This document shows, one piece after another, positions 47,284 to 58,930 of a DNA stretch of 64,000 nucleotides. The stretch is taken from NCBI RefSeq assembly GCF_000237925.1, contig NW_017386010.1:372001-436000 (forward strand), written 5' to 3'. This stretch comes from Schistosoma mansoni. Its lineage: Eukaryota > Platyhelminthes > Trematoda > Strigeidida > Schistosomatidae. Position 1 is the stretch's first letter, and each line of letters opens with the position of its first letter. The translations under genes were made by a program, and so were the position numbers. The notes beneath the pieces were generated by a model. It had not been told where the DNA came from, did not search any database, and was given only the letters and a program-made list of their open reading frames with translations.

Positions 47284-47811
47284 TACCCCCAAATGCCCTG
47301 GTACGGCCGAGAGTTGGGAGAGTCCGCTCTCCCTCTCCAAATGCTCTCACATGGCCACACGTATATAGCCTCTGCCACGGAAGTCCTACTCACTGACTTT
47401 TCGTGGTGGGGGTGATGTTCACGAAATTGAGAGGATGATAAGCGAATGTCCGGCTCTTTGACCGGATTGGTGGACACGGCGAGTCCACCTAGGGGAGTTG
47501 GAAAACTGTGATTCCAAGCCAATGGTGCACATGGGCTCCAGTATCCTGAGGGGAAATATGGTATATGAATCAATCGTTGGTCATCGTCTACCATGGGGCT
47601 GCATCTCCTCACGATGCTCTACTACCTTTTGGGTTAGACCTTTAGGTCAAAGGCTGGTGGTGTGGCCACCTAAGAAAACCACCTGATTCACTTTGGGCAC
47701 CTTGGCAGTATCACAGCCCTCACACAAATCATATGAGATTTGTGTGGCACATATATATGTGGTGCTTCCTTGTACCAATATTTGTGTTTAAATAAATAAG
47801 TAAATAAATAT
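47284..47811 (+). mobile_element. Retroposon R, near full length
   Basis: Starts TACCCCCAAATGCCCTGG, the same 5' end as the copy at 7.8 kb. It runs in plus orientation to TTTGTGTGGCACATATATATG and an (AATA)n-like tail. No convincing protein: the short frames differ between copies. Confidence 0.7.
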
Positions 47812-48091
47812 TCAGTCATCAAACTATAAATTCTGATGAATTTAGAAGGAAATTTGATTGGTTAACATGGTATTAACCAGTCACAATCACACTATTGTTT
47901 TTTTGTTTTGATAAATAAACACTGATATATATTACATTTGTCAATTAATGGGACAGTAGCTTGTTCATTTATATCAATATCTATATGAAATAGAAATGGT
48001 TACAGGTTTACTTTACAATTCTTTTTGGTTTACACATTTCAAACTGTAATTTTGTATGTACATATATATTAACGAATTGTTCTATACACAC

Positions 48092-48318
48092 NNNNNNNNN
48101 NNNNNNNNNNNNNNNNNNNNNNNNNNNNNNNNNNNNNNNNNNNNNNNNNNNNNNNNNNNNNNNNNNNNNNNNNNNNNNNNNNNNNNNNNNNNNNNNNNNN
48201 NNNNNNNNNNNNNNNNNNNNNNNNNNNNNNNNNNNNNNNNNNNNNNNNNNNNNNNNNNNNNNNNNNNNNNNNNNNNNNNNNNNNNNNNNNNNNNNNNNNN
48301 NNNNNNNNNNNNNNNNNN
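48092..48318. other. Assembly gap, 227 N
   Basis: Flanked by AT-rich sequence (CACACA on the left), about 160 bases upstream of the Asn-rich exon. Confidence 0.99.
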
Positions 48319-48480
48319 AGAACAACTCACTTTTAAACAAAAATCAATAATATGAGCACACAAATTATTCAATTTATTTATTTCTTTAATACATGTGGTT
48401 ATTAGTCAATATTATTATTGGTTATACATAGATACTGTTTTTTTTCATAAATAAATACCACAAATATTAAAAAAACCAAT

Positions 48481-49045
48481 ATGGAATTTCATCGTAATAC
48501 TATTCGACAAATTGGTTACTTTACACCAACTTATTCTAATTCACCTAATATTAAACGATATCCAGATTTATTGAGTAATTATCAATCAGAATCATATGGA
48601 TTAAATTATTTAACACAATTACATATGGCTTATCATTTCCCTAATTATCACCATGGAAATATAACTAATATTGTAGATATGGAACAGAGTAATTATGATA
48701 ATAATTTAAACAGAAACCCCCCAAGTAATGACAATAATAGTCATGTACGAATTAATCATACACTTGATGGTAAAACACAAATTATTTATGAAACACCAAG
48801 TAAAACACGTCAATATTGGTTAGATCGATGTAAATTATCAAGTATCAATTATATTGATAATAATAATAATATCGATAATAATAATAATAATACAGATAAT
48901 AATAATAATGATAATAATAATATTAATAATAATAATAATATTGATCATATAATAATAATCAATAAAAGTGATCCTAATCAAAATCAATATAAATCAACAA
49001 AAATCAAATATAATAATCAATTAATCAATAATAAAAATAATCAAT

Positions 49046-49079
<34 letters not shown>

Positions 49080-49263
49080 TCTGCAATTATATGAATTAAC
49101 TGAAAATGAATTAATTTTATCTGAATTAGATCCACGTTTAAATGTATTAAATTCAAATATTAAAAAAATCAATAAAATTAAATTTATTGATTTAAATCAA
49201 AAAATTAATAAAAATAATGAAATTTTACCAATATATCAATCAATTGAACATACAATATATAAG
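48481..49263 (+). CDS. Asparagine-rich protein of unknown function, probable first exon (261 codons)
   Basis: Opens with MEFHRNTIRQIGYFTPTY and stays open for 783 bases in very AT-rich DNA. Codon usage is strongly A/T at third positions and the non-repeat parts have varied composition (GKTQIIYETPSKTRQYWLDR; NELILSELDPRLNVLN). The middle is poly-Asn encoded by AAT repeats (48860-48955 and 49045-49079). It ends at a good donor, AAG|GTTAGT; without splicing the frame would stop after five more codons (TAA at 49279-49281). No signal peptide, membrane segment or known domain is seen. Directly after the donor region lie a SINE and a LINE. No second exon could be identified in the rest of the window, so the gene is partial. 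Confidence 0.6.
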
Positions 49264-49308
49264 GTTAGTTTTATTCAATAAAATATTGATTATTATTATT
49301 AATATTAT

Positions 49309-50170
49309 CAGAAGGGGGTTTTGTGGAGATTTCAGTAATTTCAGAGGTTCAGAATCGTGTGTTCGGGCGCAGAGATGATAATTCAATCGGTGTCACCATC
49401 TTAAAACACCGACTTCGGTGGTTTGGACATATTTTACGTATGTCGTCCCAGAGAATTCCACGTCGTGCATTATTTGCCGACTCTGGGACTGGTTGGAAAA
49501 AGTGGAGAGGAGGTCAGTGTATGACATGGTGTCGTGGTATGAAAGAAAGCTGCAAAGGGCTAGCTTCTGTTGGGCCTTCACGACTCCCTGGCTGGGGTCC
49601 GAGAGATGGTGCAACACAGTGGCTAGAGACGTTATCAGATATGGCTCACAAAAGAAGCCAGTGGCGATCCTGCTGTAATCTTCTTTTACTTTCTTCATGA
49701 AGAGTGGTTATAACTTTCTTAACTGAGAGAGTTCTTCTGGTTGTACATTTCAGTCCCACCCCCATCATTACTCTTTTTTTCCTTTTCCTCCTATTCTCAT
49801 TATTTTGTGTGGCGCATATGTATCCGGTGCCCTTTGTACAATATATATGTGATTAAATAAAATAATAATAAATAATTCAGTGATTTCATAGTTGAAATCA
49901 TGAATCAATTGAATCTAGACTACCTGGAAGCACTAAACTGTAGTTTCGTTCTATCGTGGGGCTCCTCAGTAACAGTGTGCATCCACGATCCCGCCCCACG
50001 AGATTCGAATCCAGGACCTATCAGTCTCGCGTCGGAGCACTTAACCTATAGACCACTGAGCTAGCCGGCATCCAACGGTGTTAATATATCTAACTTCAAC
50101 CAATCCACGAAATTAAGCAACAATTCATCAATGTCTTGAGTGAGGAGTCCCACAATAAGACTAAACGTTA
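49309..50170 (-). mobile_element. Family B SINE interrupted by a LINE
   Basis: The minus-strand tail (GAAGGGGGTTTTGTGGAG, 49309-49343) resumes at 49876 after a LINE insertion and continues through a mutated ribozyme block, box B (GAGATTCGAATCC) and box A to about 50140. Then comes a short plus-strand ribozyme piece (GTGAGGAGTCCCACAATAAG), again a fold-back feature. Confidence 0.75.
49344..49875 (+). mobile_element. LINE, 5'-truncated 3' end, with 13-bp target-site duplication
   Basis: Flanked by TTCAGTAATTTCA (49331-49343) and TTCAGTGATTTCA (49876-49888), inside a family B SINE. It encodes the C-terminus of a LINE reverse transcriptase polyprotein: ILKHRLRWFGHILRMSSQRI, RRALFADSGTGWKKWRGGQ, SRLPGWGPRDGATQWLETL, MAHKRSQW. 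A 3' untranslated part ends in AATAAAATAATAATAAATAA. Its tail matches that of retroposon R. One substitution between the two duplications fits a moderately old insertion. Confidence 0.8.
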
Positions 50171-50454
50171 CAAACACCTATTCAAATGAAATAATGAAAT
50201 ATCTGTGGTAAAAATCAGAATTTTATTAGCCTAAATATACATTTTTGTCAAATTGTATATGAACTAAAATTCAGACAGTTTCCTTATCATATTGCATTAA
50301 TGATGTCGAGCTTTGCTGGGTTTTTTGTTTTTTTTGGAGTGTCATGTGATTTTGTCCATCTAAGTGTAGGTATGTGTTCATAAGTAAAGTGTTCATATGT
50401 TACTATGTTTACATCTTTCAGATGAATATATCAATATTGTACATTTGAGCACTT

Positions 50455-50540
50455 CTGAGGAGTCCCACAATAGGATGAAGCGGCCATCCAATGCTTCCAG
50501 ATTTTCCATGGTGGTCTAGCTTCAATTGACTCATGAATTT
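50455..50540 (+). mobile_element. Family B SINE 3' part
   Basis: CTTCTGAGGAGTCCCACAAT, GATGAAGCGGCCATCC and the tail CTAGCTTCAATTGACTCATG. The GAAA of the ribozyme is changed to GAAG. Confidence 0.7.
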
Positions 50541-51029
50541 AACTAATAAATGTATATGTATAAATTGATAAATTGATTTAATGTTGATATTCCTTATGGA
50601 AAAATTTACATCACAATTAAATTATATAAAAATTAATCATGTGAATTAGTTTCTATGAGTTTATTATTGTTGACCGACAGATATGTTACGTTGAATATTG
50701 ATCATATCCCCCCCACAAGAAATGACTGTTTATCAATCAAATACTGCTTCAGAGTCATGGTTTGTTAAGATAAGTTGAAGTATACACCTTTTCTAAAACC
50801 ATCAATATAAGCTTTATAAATAAAAGAGAATAACAATGTATCATTTTGTAAATCAGTAATATACATAATAATTTCCATGTATGTATGAATTCATATATGT
50901 ATGGAAGAGTAATCATGACTTGGATGTCAGTTAAATGACCCACTAAAAACAGTTGACAAGTACCTGTCAAACATACGTTAAGTTTGATCTTAACTTGGCT
51001 TTTTGGTTTGCATAGAAATTATACAGAAC

Positions 51030-51490
51030 GAATATCGTAAGGTAGTGGTTGCGGATAGTGAATATGAAACCCTGCTCGGCCTAGGTTTCGTGCTTGTTTG
51101 TCACTCGTCAGTCAGGTCTACCTGTAATATTGAAGGGACTGTTACTTCCTGGAGGACACAATCCAATGCCGTTCAAATTCATTGTCAGATATTTTATCAC
51201 TGAGCTATTGAGACGTGAATAACTTCCTGTAGGAGTAATATGTATTTACGATAAACTCAACATTCAATGATGACCAGTGTCATGTGTCTTAAATCCTTTT
51301 TTAGTACCAATCAAACTCTAAGGATTAGTATGAAACCTTGATCCATGGTTTTCTTTCGACTTCCTATAACATTTGCCTTGCATGTCAACATCGTGGACGC
51401 GATTTCAAGTCACTTAGACTAATGACCACATTGCAACGTGATTAATAGAATTTTACCAATACTAAGGAGAACTTGACATACAAGACACTA
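51030..51490 (-). repeat. Two old family C SINE remnants
   Basis: 51030-51240 keeps AGGTTTCGTGCTTG, GTCACTCGTCAGTCAGG and ATATTGAAGGGACTG in minus-strand order. 51265-51490 keeps the 3' half (GACCACATTGCAACGTG; GGAGAACTTGACATAC). No intact ribozyme. Confidence 0.45.
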
Positions 51491-51849
51491 TGGCCTTTTT
51501 AATGGTTATTTAATTGTAAAAGAGCAAATACTTAGATTTATTAAAGGCGTAATTATACGGAAATTCATACTCCTCCTTGTATGTTTGAAAACAATTTATA
51601 CTTACACTAAACCTACCCTAGTTTGATTTATTATCCAAAGTGATAGAATTCATACTAATGTTCTTCATTATCTTTGTTTCCTTCATCTTATTTATAAAAT
51701 TTGACATCTATCTATCGGAATATATTATGTCAATATTGTTTAACACCTTCATCTATAAACTAATGGATCTGAAAAAAAAGACAAAATGATGGATATGTGT
51801 TACATTCTTTAACTTGACAAAATAGATTCATTGTCATTTTATAATATCG

Positions 51850-52192
51850 ATTTAAACTTCACCCCATCGAACAAGCAAGTGGCTATCAAGACTCAGTGGC
51901 CGAGTGGATAACGCCATGGCGTTTGAAGCGAATGATACTGGGTTTGAGTCCCAGAGTGAACATCAACTCTGAGATACAGGTACATCCAGTTGACGAGTCC
52001 CAAATAGGACGAAGTGACGCGCGTCCTGGATTCCACTGCTAGTCACTATCCATCTCTGTTTACCATGCTTGTGAATTAAGGCTATATCGAGGCGATACGC
52101 ATAGTATGCACATATGCGAATTAGAGACTGACCAGTTGCAGTCCTAAAAACATCAATGGGAAGATTCAAACAAGCAATACTAAATGAATATC
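51850..52192 (+). mobile_element. Family A SINE, full length
   Basis: From TTTAAACTTCACCCCATCG through box A (TGGCCGAGTGG) and box B (GGGTTTGAGTCCC) to AAGATTCAAACAAGCAATAC. The ribozyme (about 51984-52032) is disabled: the core starts with T and three bases are added in the GAAA segment (GAAGTGACGCGCG). Confidence 0.85.
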
Positions 52193-52527
52193 GATTTGGT
52201 TTACATTGATCAATATTTGAAATTAACTATCATCACTTAGGTGAACTCATGACAGGTCAATTAATCATAATAAATATTAATAGTTTATCATACCTACCTG
52301 ATTTAATAAATGGTGCATGATTATAACAAATAAATATCATAATTATCAACAATCAGTAACTAACTAACTAATTGATTGATCCTTGATCTCTCTCTCACTA
52401 AAACTCTTTAAAGGGGCTTACTAAAATTCAATTATTTAGATAACTGAATGCTTTAAATATGCATTATGTTTCATATGAGCTCAATTAAATGGCTTGAAAT
52501 CTTCTGAAAGGATTTTATAACACCTTT

Positions 52528-53046
52528 ATGGATGTGAATGTTTATTTACTTATTTGGACACATAAATATTGGTACGAATTGGCTGCGAATACATATGCAC
52601 CACACAAGTCACCAGATTGGCGTGTGGGCTACAACAATGCCCGGGTACCCAAACCGAAGTTGGTGATTTTCTTAGGAGGCCACAACTGGAGCCTTCGACC
52701 TAAAGGTCTGACCCATAAGGTAGTGCAGCAACGTGAGAAGATGCAGTCCCATGGCAGCCGGTGACTAACAATAGATTCATACACCATTTCTTACCTTAGG
52801 ATCCTGGAGCCCATGTGCATCATTGATTTGGAATCAGGGTTTTCCAACTCCTCTAGGTGGATCCTCCATATCCACCAACCCGGACATTCGATTTTTGTCC
52901 TCTCAAGTTTGTAAACAACACCCCACCATGAGAAGTCATTGAGTAGGACTTCCCTGACAGTGGCAGTACAGTCGTGTCCATGAGAGAGCATTTCGAGAGG
53001 GAGGTCTGACTCTCCCCACTCTCGAACTTACGAGGACATTTGGGGT
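52528..53046 (-). mobile_element. Retroposon R, near full length
   Basis: Third copy of R, tail at the left (TTTATTTACTTATTTGGACAC) and 5' end at ATTTGGGGTATACG. More diverged than the other two. Confidence 0.7.
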
Positions 53047-53859
53047 ATACGTTATTGAAAGTTTAAAAAAACATAGATTTTATTTTTTCGTTTAGTAAGC
53101 TTTGACATTTTAAACAAAAATGTAATTGGGAGTGAACTAATTTTATTTAGTGCAGAATGAAAACACTGATACGTACAATTGGCTCCAGTGGATTCTAACA
53201 ACACCGATATTAAACTTCCAATAAATCTATTGCAATTTAATATTTCTGGAATGCCTTATCCGTCATGATCAGAAAGAAAAACTACTCCATTGAGTTAAAA
53301 GAAGTAGGACTACAAAGTTGTACGACGGTGAACTTTGTTATGAGCTATATGATGAAGGGTAGAATAATAGTGCAATATGTATGTGTGAGATTTCAAAAAC
53401 CTGACATTGTTTATTATTAGCTAGTTTAACCTAGTTAGTCTCTTTTTTGGAAATGGAATTGATTAGAGTCAACTAATGAGAATCTAAACGGAAAAAATTC
53501 TTTCATTAACTGTCCCTGAGGAGGTTATTTGCGACTTGATTTGTTTAATGGTAATATTTGTGGATGTTGACTAAATTATGTGGATACGAATCTCATGAAA
53601 AACAACATGCTATTCAAGATTTTAGGAATCCTGTCCTGATGACTAAGTGTGGTTCAATGAGTCTTGTTGTTAATTATTTCCAGAAAACATACAGTTACAG
53701 TTTTCAAATACATCTTGGCAAACTCATTGATCAGTTATCACCAGATCTGATCTTACTAAACTTACTAAATATATGAAATAGATAATTTTTGGAAAAAGCA
53801 TGAAACTCATCATGATTACCATTTCATAGTTAACAACATGGATTGATCTCAGTTAAACA

Positions 53860-54010
53860 ACAACTGAAAACCAGGAAGTACTGAACAGTTAATTTGTCCA
53901 AGTAAACTACTGGAGACCGGTCCAGTGGTCTACAGGTTAAGCATCCGCGAGTAAAACAAACACATCAGGTTCTACTCTTGATGGTCTGGTTGTGGATGAG
54001 TAATGTTAAT
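53860..54010 (+). repeat. Old family B-like SINE remnants
   Basis: A minus-like start (AAACAACAACTGAAAACCAG) is joined to a plus-strand tRNA-like part (TCCAGTGGTCTACAGGTTAAG, CAGGTTCTACTCTTGATGG). This is a worn fold-back. Confidence 0.4.
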
Positions 54011-54234
54011 CATATAATATAGTCATACTTCTTCATAAAATGAAAACCACAACCCGATAGAAAGTTGAAAATATTGCTAAATTCTAACGGAATTATTCAA
54101 ATGATGGATTTATTTCTCTCCTTACCTTTGTTTCTAAAGAAAACATGAGTATATTTTATTGAAATTTACTCATCGAATTTGTTTGCAGTGAAAAAGATGA
54201 CATTCACGTTGTGATTTAGAATAGATGGATTTCG

Positions 54235-54400
54235 TAAATGGTGGATTCTAGCATATGCGTTTCATCCTGCTTGGGACTTATCAGCTGGATGGGCCTACAT
54301 CCCTGTGTTGATAGTGACGCTGAAATTTGAACTCAGAACCCTTCACTTCAGACCCTCAACATATTATTCACTGATTCACTGAATCCAGATAGCTACTGAC
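54235..54400 (-). repeat. Family A SINE, decayed
   Basis: TGGTGGATTCTAGCATATGCG, TTGGGACTTATCAGCTGG and AACTCAGAACCCTTCACTTC in minus-strand order. Confidence 0.65.
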
Positions 54401-54839
54401 CTTTCTAATGGGTATGATACTCATATCATGTTCATATCACTGCTAGCAGAATCCATTTAATTCAAATAACTTATAAAATCATGACTACAAAATCCCAGTA
54501 AAGGCGGACCAAAATTATCTCTTGAGTGTCAACAACCTGATACGTGATCACTTGTGATCGAATAATGCTTCATATCAACAGACTTTTACTTGACGCTATT
54601 ACGATCCAAATAGCTCAACAATAATGTCTCTAACTTTGATCCTGCATAATGAAAGCACGAATTTATCATATCTTATGTATCTCCTCTATTAATGTACGTA
54701 TCGGCTCTGTTGCGTCCCCAGTTTTACTCCGATAACTTGACAATTAGGAACCATTGCAATTCCTTGGCCCTACCTGAAATTCTACATAGAGTAATAATTC
54801 CTTCTAGAATTTTGTAGATCTACTCCAAAAACTGACTTA

Positions 54840-54965
54840 AGTTAGACAACCATTGAAAAAAAAACAATCTACAGCTGTTTCGTCATAATCTGAGACTCTT
54901 CATTGACAGTGCTCGTCCAAAAACCTACTAGAGATTAAACTCAGTTCCAATAACATCTTAAACAC
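54840..54965 (-). repeat. Old family B-like SINE remnant
   Basis: AGTTAGACAACCATTGAAAA, CAGCTGTTTCGTCATAATC, GAGACTCTTCATTGACAGTG, then a worn box B (GAGATTAAACTCAG). Confidence 0.45.
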
Positions 54966-55184
54966 ATATGGATGTAGTTAGTTAATTGAAATAAATCCGG
55001 TTGTTTTCTTAAATAATGTGAAAGCATTCATTGAAATCATACTAAAATCAATACATCGAAGAGATACAAAGAGTAATTTAGAGAATAAAAAGGCATTTTT
55101 CAAGTACAAAAGAATATGAAATAATAATTCTTTCGTTCACAGACATCACGCTTCATATCAAACATAAATAGCTGAAGCTTGTAT

Positions 55185-55467
55185 TGTGGTGTGGTCTACT
55201 TATATCTATATAAGTAGTATATGGTGTGGGTCATACATAGAATGTATTTTGGCAGAAGACCGATGAGCAAAGAACTGAAATGAAGCGCAATCGTCTGGAA
55301 AATGCATGAGCAATGGAATAAGAGAAGAAACAGTGAAGATTGAAACAATTGGTTGTTAATTTGCAAATTGACTGTTACATTGTTTGGTTATCAGAATTTA
55401 CTGAGATAGTCTGTAATTTTTGCTAAAATACATTCGATTGTCCCCAACCGTTGTTTTGTTCACTACA
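55185..55467. mobile_element. Solo LTR of the miniature (TRIM-like) element, fossil
   Basis: 283 bp, starts TGTGGTG, ends CACTACA, flanked by the perfect 4-bp duplication GTAT (55181-55184 and 55468-55471). It matches the terminal repeats of the element at 13942-14813, for example around ATATAAGTAGTA near the start and GTTCACTACA at the end. Confidence 0.65.
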
Positions 55468-55587
55468 GTATTGCCTTACAGTTGGATTAATTTTATAAAT
55501 AAACTTTAATTAAGTGTGTAGATTATATATGTGAACGAACTCAATTAATTGTTTATGGACTGATCACACTCATAAACAAATAAGAAT

Positions 55588-55946
55588 TCACTTGGTATTG
55601 TTTTTTTGAATCTTCCCATTGATGTTTTTAAGACTGCAATTGGTCAGTCTCTAATTGGCCATATGTGCATACTGTGCATATTGCCTCGATATAGCCTAAA
55701 TTCACAAGCATAGTAAGCAAAGATGGATAGTGGCTAGTAGTGGAATCCAGTTCGACGCGCATTTCGTCCTATTTGGGACTCGTCAGCTGAATGTACCTGT
55801 ATCTCAGAGTTGATGTTCACTCTGGGACTCGAACCCAGTACCTTGCTTGTGGCACAAGTAAGTGGCTATCAGGACTCAGTGACCGAGTGGATAATGAGAT
55901 GGCGTTTGAAGCGAAAGGTATTGGGTTCGAGTCCCACAGTGAACAT
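55588..55946 (-). mobile_element. Family A SINE, fold-back copy running into a gap
   Basis: The minus-strand copy (55588-55845) has a hammerhead (55745-55791) that carries the extra GAA after the cleavage C. It is followed without a break by a plus-strand copy (box A TGACCGAGTGG, box B GGGTTCGAGTCCC) that is cut off at 55947 by the assembly gap. Confidence 0.8.
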
Positions 55947-56146
55947 NNNNNNNNNNNNNNNNNNNNNNNNNNNNNNNNNNNNNNNNNNNNNNNNNNNNNN
56001 NNNNNNNNNNNNNNNNNNNNNNNNNNNNNNNNNNNNNNNNNNNNNNNNNNNNNNNNNNNNNNNNNNNNNNNNNNNNNNNNNNNNNNNNNNNNNNNNNNNN
56101 NNNNNNNNNNNNNNNNNNNNNNNNNNNNNNNNNNNNNNNNNNNNNN
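55947..56146. other. Assembly gap, 200 N
   Basis: Default-size gap starting in the second arm of a family A fold-back. Confidence 0.99.
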
Positions 56147-56969
56147 TTTTGTACTTAATATGATAACCATAATCTACGAATAAAGATAACATTTGAAACG
56201 ACTAGAAATTATGAGCCGACAAATCTTTTTCTCGGTAAATTTTAGGCTTATTGCCATTCTATACTTATAATCTCCCCGTTTCTTTCGAAATACAGTACTA
56301 TGAATATTGTTACCATCATAATCCTGTTTCTCAGTTTGTAAGCTCCATCCCCTGTTATGATAATTTGAACAGATTAACAATCATATCATGTGCTATACAT
56401 TGTCGATCAATGATTTAAGTAGCTGATAAAGAATACATAATTAGCTAAACGAAAACCAATCCACGCCATCTAATTCACATTAAACCTCTTATCTATCAAT
56501 GATTCAGAGATGTATAGAACAAGGAATATCGTCTGGATCATTACTCTGGTGTTCAACTTCAGAAATAAGTTACTTTGCAAAGAAATAATGGCAAACTAGC
56601 TAGGATTTATTAATTATATGAAAAACGAATTATATATAGTTAGGGAAGTGATCTGATATCTAAGAGTTAGTTATGTACAGTCAATTAAATCATCACAAGC
56701 ACATTTTATAGTCTGTTCTATACTTGACCGATTAAGCTCATCCTAAGATCTGTAAAACGATAACAGAAATAAGATTGTGCTTTTAACAACATATTCAACT
56801 GAGGAATTGTCCTGTCATTTTATTCTATTAGAACTGCATTACTTTTCCCTAAGTGGTAGTGTGAAGCATAGTTACCATTACATGGTAGCAACCATTTATA
56901 TTGGAATCTCTATATCAAACTACAATCACATTTAATCGGATACTATTTACTTGTGTATTTATGATATAA

Positions 56970-57052
56970 CTCAAAAACTATGACAGTTGTCTACGCAAGA
57001 TACTTCAGATCCGTTGGTCAGACTCTAACAGCAACAACCTACTGTGGGGGAC
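56970..57052 (+). mobile_element. RTE-type LINE fragment next to an LTR element
   Basis: The plus strand encodes [23 protein letters not shown], the same segment as [18 protein letters not shown] in the 42.6-kb LINE. It stops exactly where the LTR at 57053 begins, so the LTR element probably inserted into an older LINE copy. Confidence 0.6.
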
Positions 57053-58930
57053 TGTTATATCTCGAACCTTGATTCTTAATATGCCGCGAACTACTTGACT
57101 ACTTGAACGATAGAACCCGCAAACGTCGCAAAAGAGAGAAGACAAAGACTGGTAAGCAGGAAGTTTATTGCCCCAAACAGTGTCAAAATATAGCACAGAA
57201 ATCTCGTGTATTTATAGTTTTTGGCTGAAAGTAAATTATCATTTGGGTCAACCAATAAGCACATAGGTATCAAACTAATCCATCCAATGGAGAAGCTCCA
57301 CGTTGGCATTTCTAGAACATTCCCCTAGCCGTGATTGGATGGAATGTCTGCGGCTCTTCCTGGGCTTCCGAGAGTCTACCGACGGGCCACCGACGGGCCG
57401 TCCTTACACCTCCCCCTTTGAAGTCTGTGACGTATGAATTTCTTTTTGGATTTTCTTGAAGCATTGTTGTTGTTCTCGTTTTTCTGTTCATCACCCTTAT
57501 TGGCTGCGCGCTCTCACTCTTAAGTTTTTCTAGTCGTTGGTTGCGGCCTTCTTTCGGGCCTTTCTCCACCAGAATGTGGAACGGTACTTGTGTGTCTACT
57601 GCTGCTGTCCTATGATCCCTTTTTATCTGATTCATATGTCTGGTACATTTTCCGTCCCTTCCACGGACTAAATAAAGTACTTTCCCGATACGCCGTACTA
57701 TGACACCTGGTTCCCATTTCTGACCGTCTTGATACTTTTCAAGTACCTTTTCGCCGCGGTCGTTCGTCTGATACTCTTGTACAGGTTTTCTTCTTTTCTT
57801 GGGTGGCGATTTTTTTTCAAATATCCATGGGTTCTTTGCCTGAACTTCTGATTCACCTTCTCCTGCGGCAATGAGTACATCTTCTCCATGTTTTGCCTGG
57901 GGACCGATCAACCTTGAGAGTGCATCAGATCTCACCGGACTACATATATGATTAATTGGCTGGTTAGCCAACTGCAACATTTCTATTAGGTCAAGACCAA
58001 GCAAATCTAGTCCTGGGCTTTCAGTGAGATATACTTTCACATTCTTCTGTACATTCCCTTTTTTAACTGGGCAGCATATCTCTCCAGCAATATTTACCTT
58101 TCCTCCAGATGCACTGTGTGCTAACTGGGTTGTAGGGAGCACCGAGGGTTTGCCAATATGACTCCATGTTTTGCGGCTGATCAGTGAAATATCTGAAGCA
58201 GTGTCAAGCTGTAGACGGGCACGGCGTCCATTAATCTCTAAGGTCACATATTTTCTTCGATTATGTTCTGTGCTGGTATGTGCTACCATTATTCTATTGG
58301 TTGATGAACAGTTTTTACGTCTTCGGTAATGAACACTCGATGAGCGACGGTGCATCTTCTTCTTACAACATGTTTCTTTATGTCCTTTGAGCTGACATCT
58401 AGTGCACCGGTAGTTTTTGTATGGGCAGAACCTTTTGTAATGCAGCTCTCCGCAAAACCAACATGCGGATGGAGGCTTCTTAATGGTTGTGTTCTGCTTT
58501 TGCATATAGGAATCTTTCTTCCCACTTACTGCCTGTACATAAGGTAGTCGACCATTATTTTCTACCATTGAAGTGTCATGCTTCAAGTTCACCAGATGCT
58601 GACATTCAGTAGTCACCTCTTGAAGGGTGATATTTGGGCACTGTTCAATTTTGCTTAGAATTCTGGTTCTAATGTCGGCGTCTTCTGAAGATTGTAAGCT
58701 GCATACAAAAACAAGACATTTGAATTGGTCTTCTGTCATTGCTGATAGTTTAAAGCGCTCACATTCGCGATTTATTATGCTAGCATGTTGCACCCAGTCA
58801 TCATTGCCGGCTTTTACTATTTTCAAGCACTGATATCTAATATTGAACAAGGAAGACTGTTCACCGAAAATTTGCGACAAAATTTTAACTGTTTCTTCGA
58901 ATGAAATGTCTCTTGGGTTCTTGGGCAGAA
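57053..58930 (-). mobile_element. LTR retrotransposon (probably Ty3/gypsy type), incomplete fossil
   Basis: On the minus strand a gag segment has two zinc knuckles (CWFCGELHYKRFC and CTRCQLKGHKETC). A retropepsin follows with the active-site motif LDTASDISLIS and a downstream LLGLDLIEML. Next is a basic tail of the polyprotein with a QKWEPGVIVRRIG/YLVRGRDG pattern, a purine tract and a 3' LTR (57053-57319) beginning TGTTCTAG and ending ATATAACA. The frame containing these parts spans 57312-58880 and runs on past its first start codon. Reverse transcriptase, RNase H, integrase and the 5' LTR are not seen, so the element is broken and cannot move itself. The open frame suggests modest age. A BEL or other LTR lineage is not excluded. 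Confidence 0.75.

Noticed and set aside
48860-49080. AAT repeats as plain microsatellite only
   Set aside because: They are in frame within a 261-codon open frame ending at a good donor, so they are treated as part of a coding exon.
57698-58833. Additional 60-80-codon frames on both strands inside the LTR element
   Set aside because: Shadows of the gag-protease frame.
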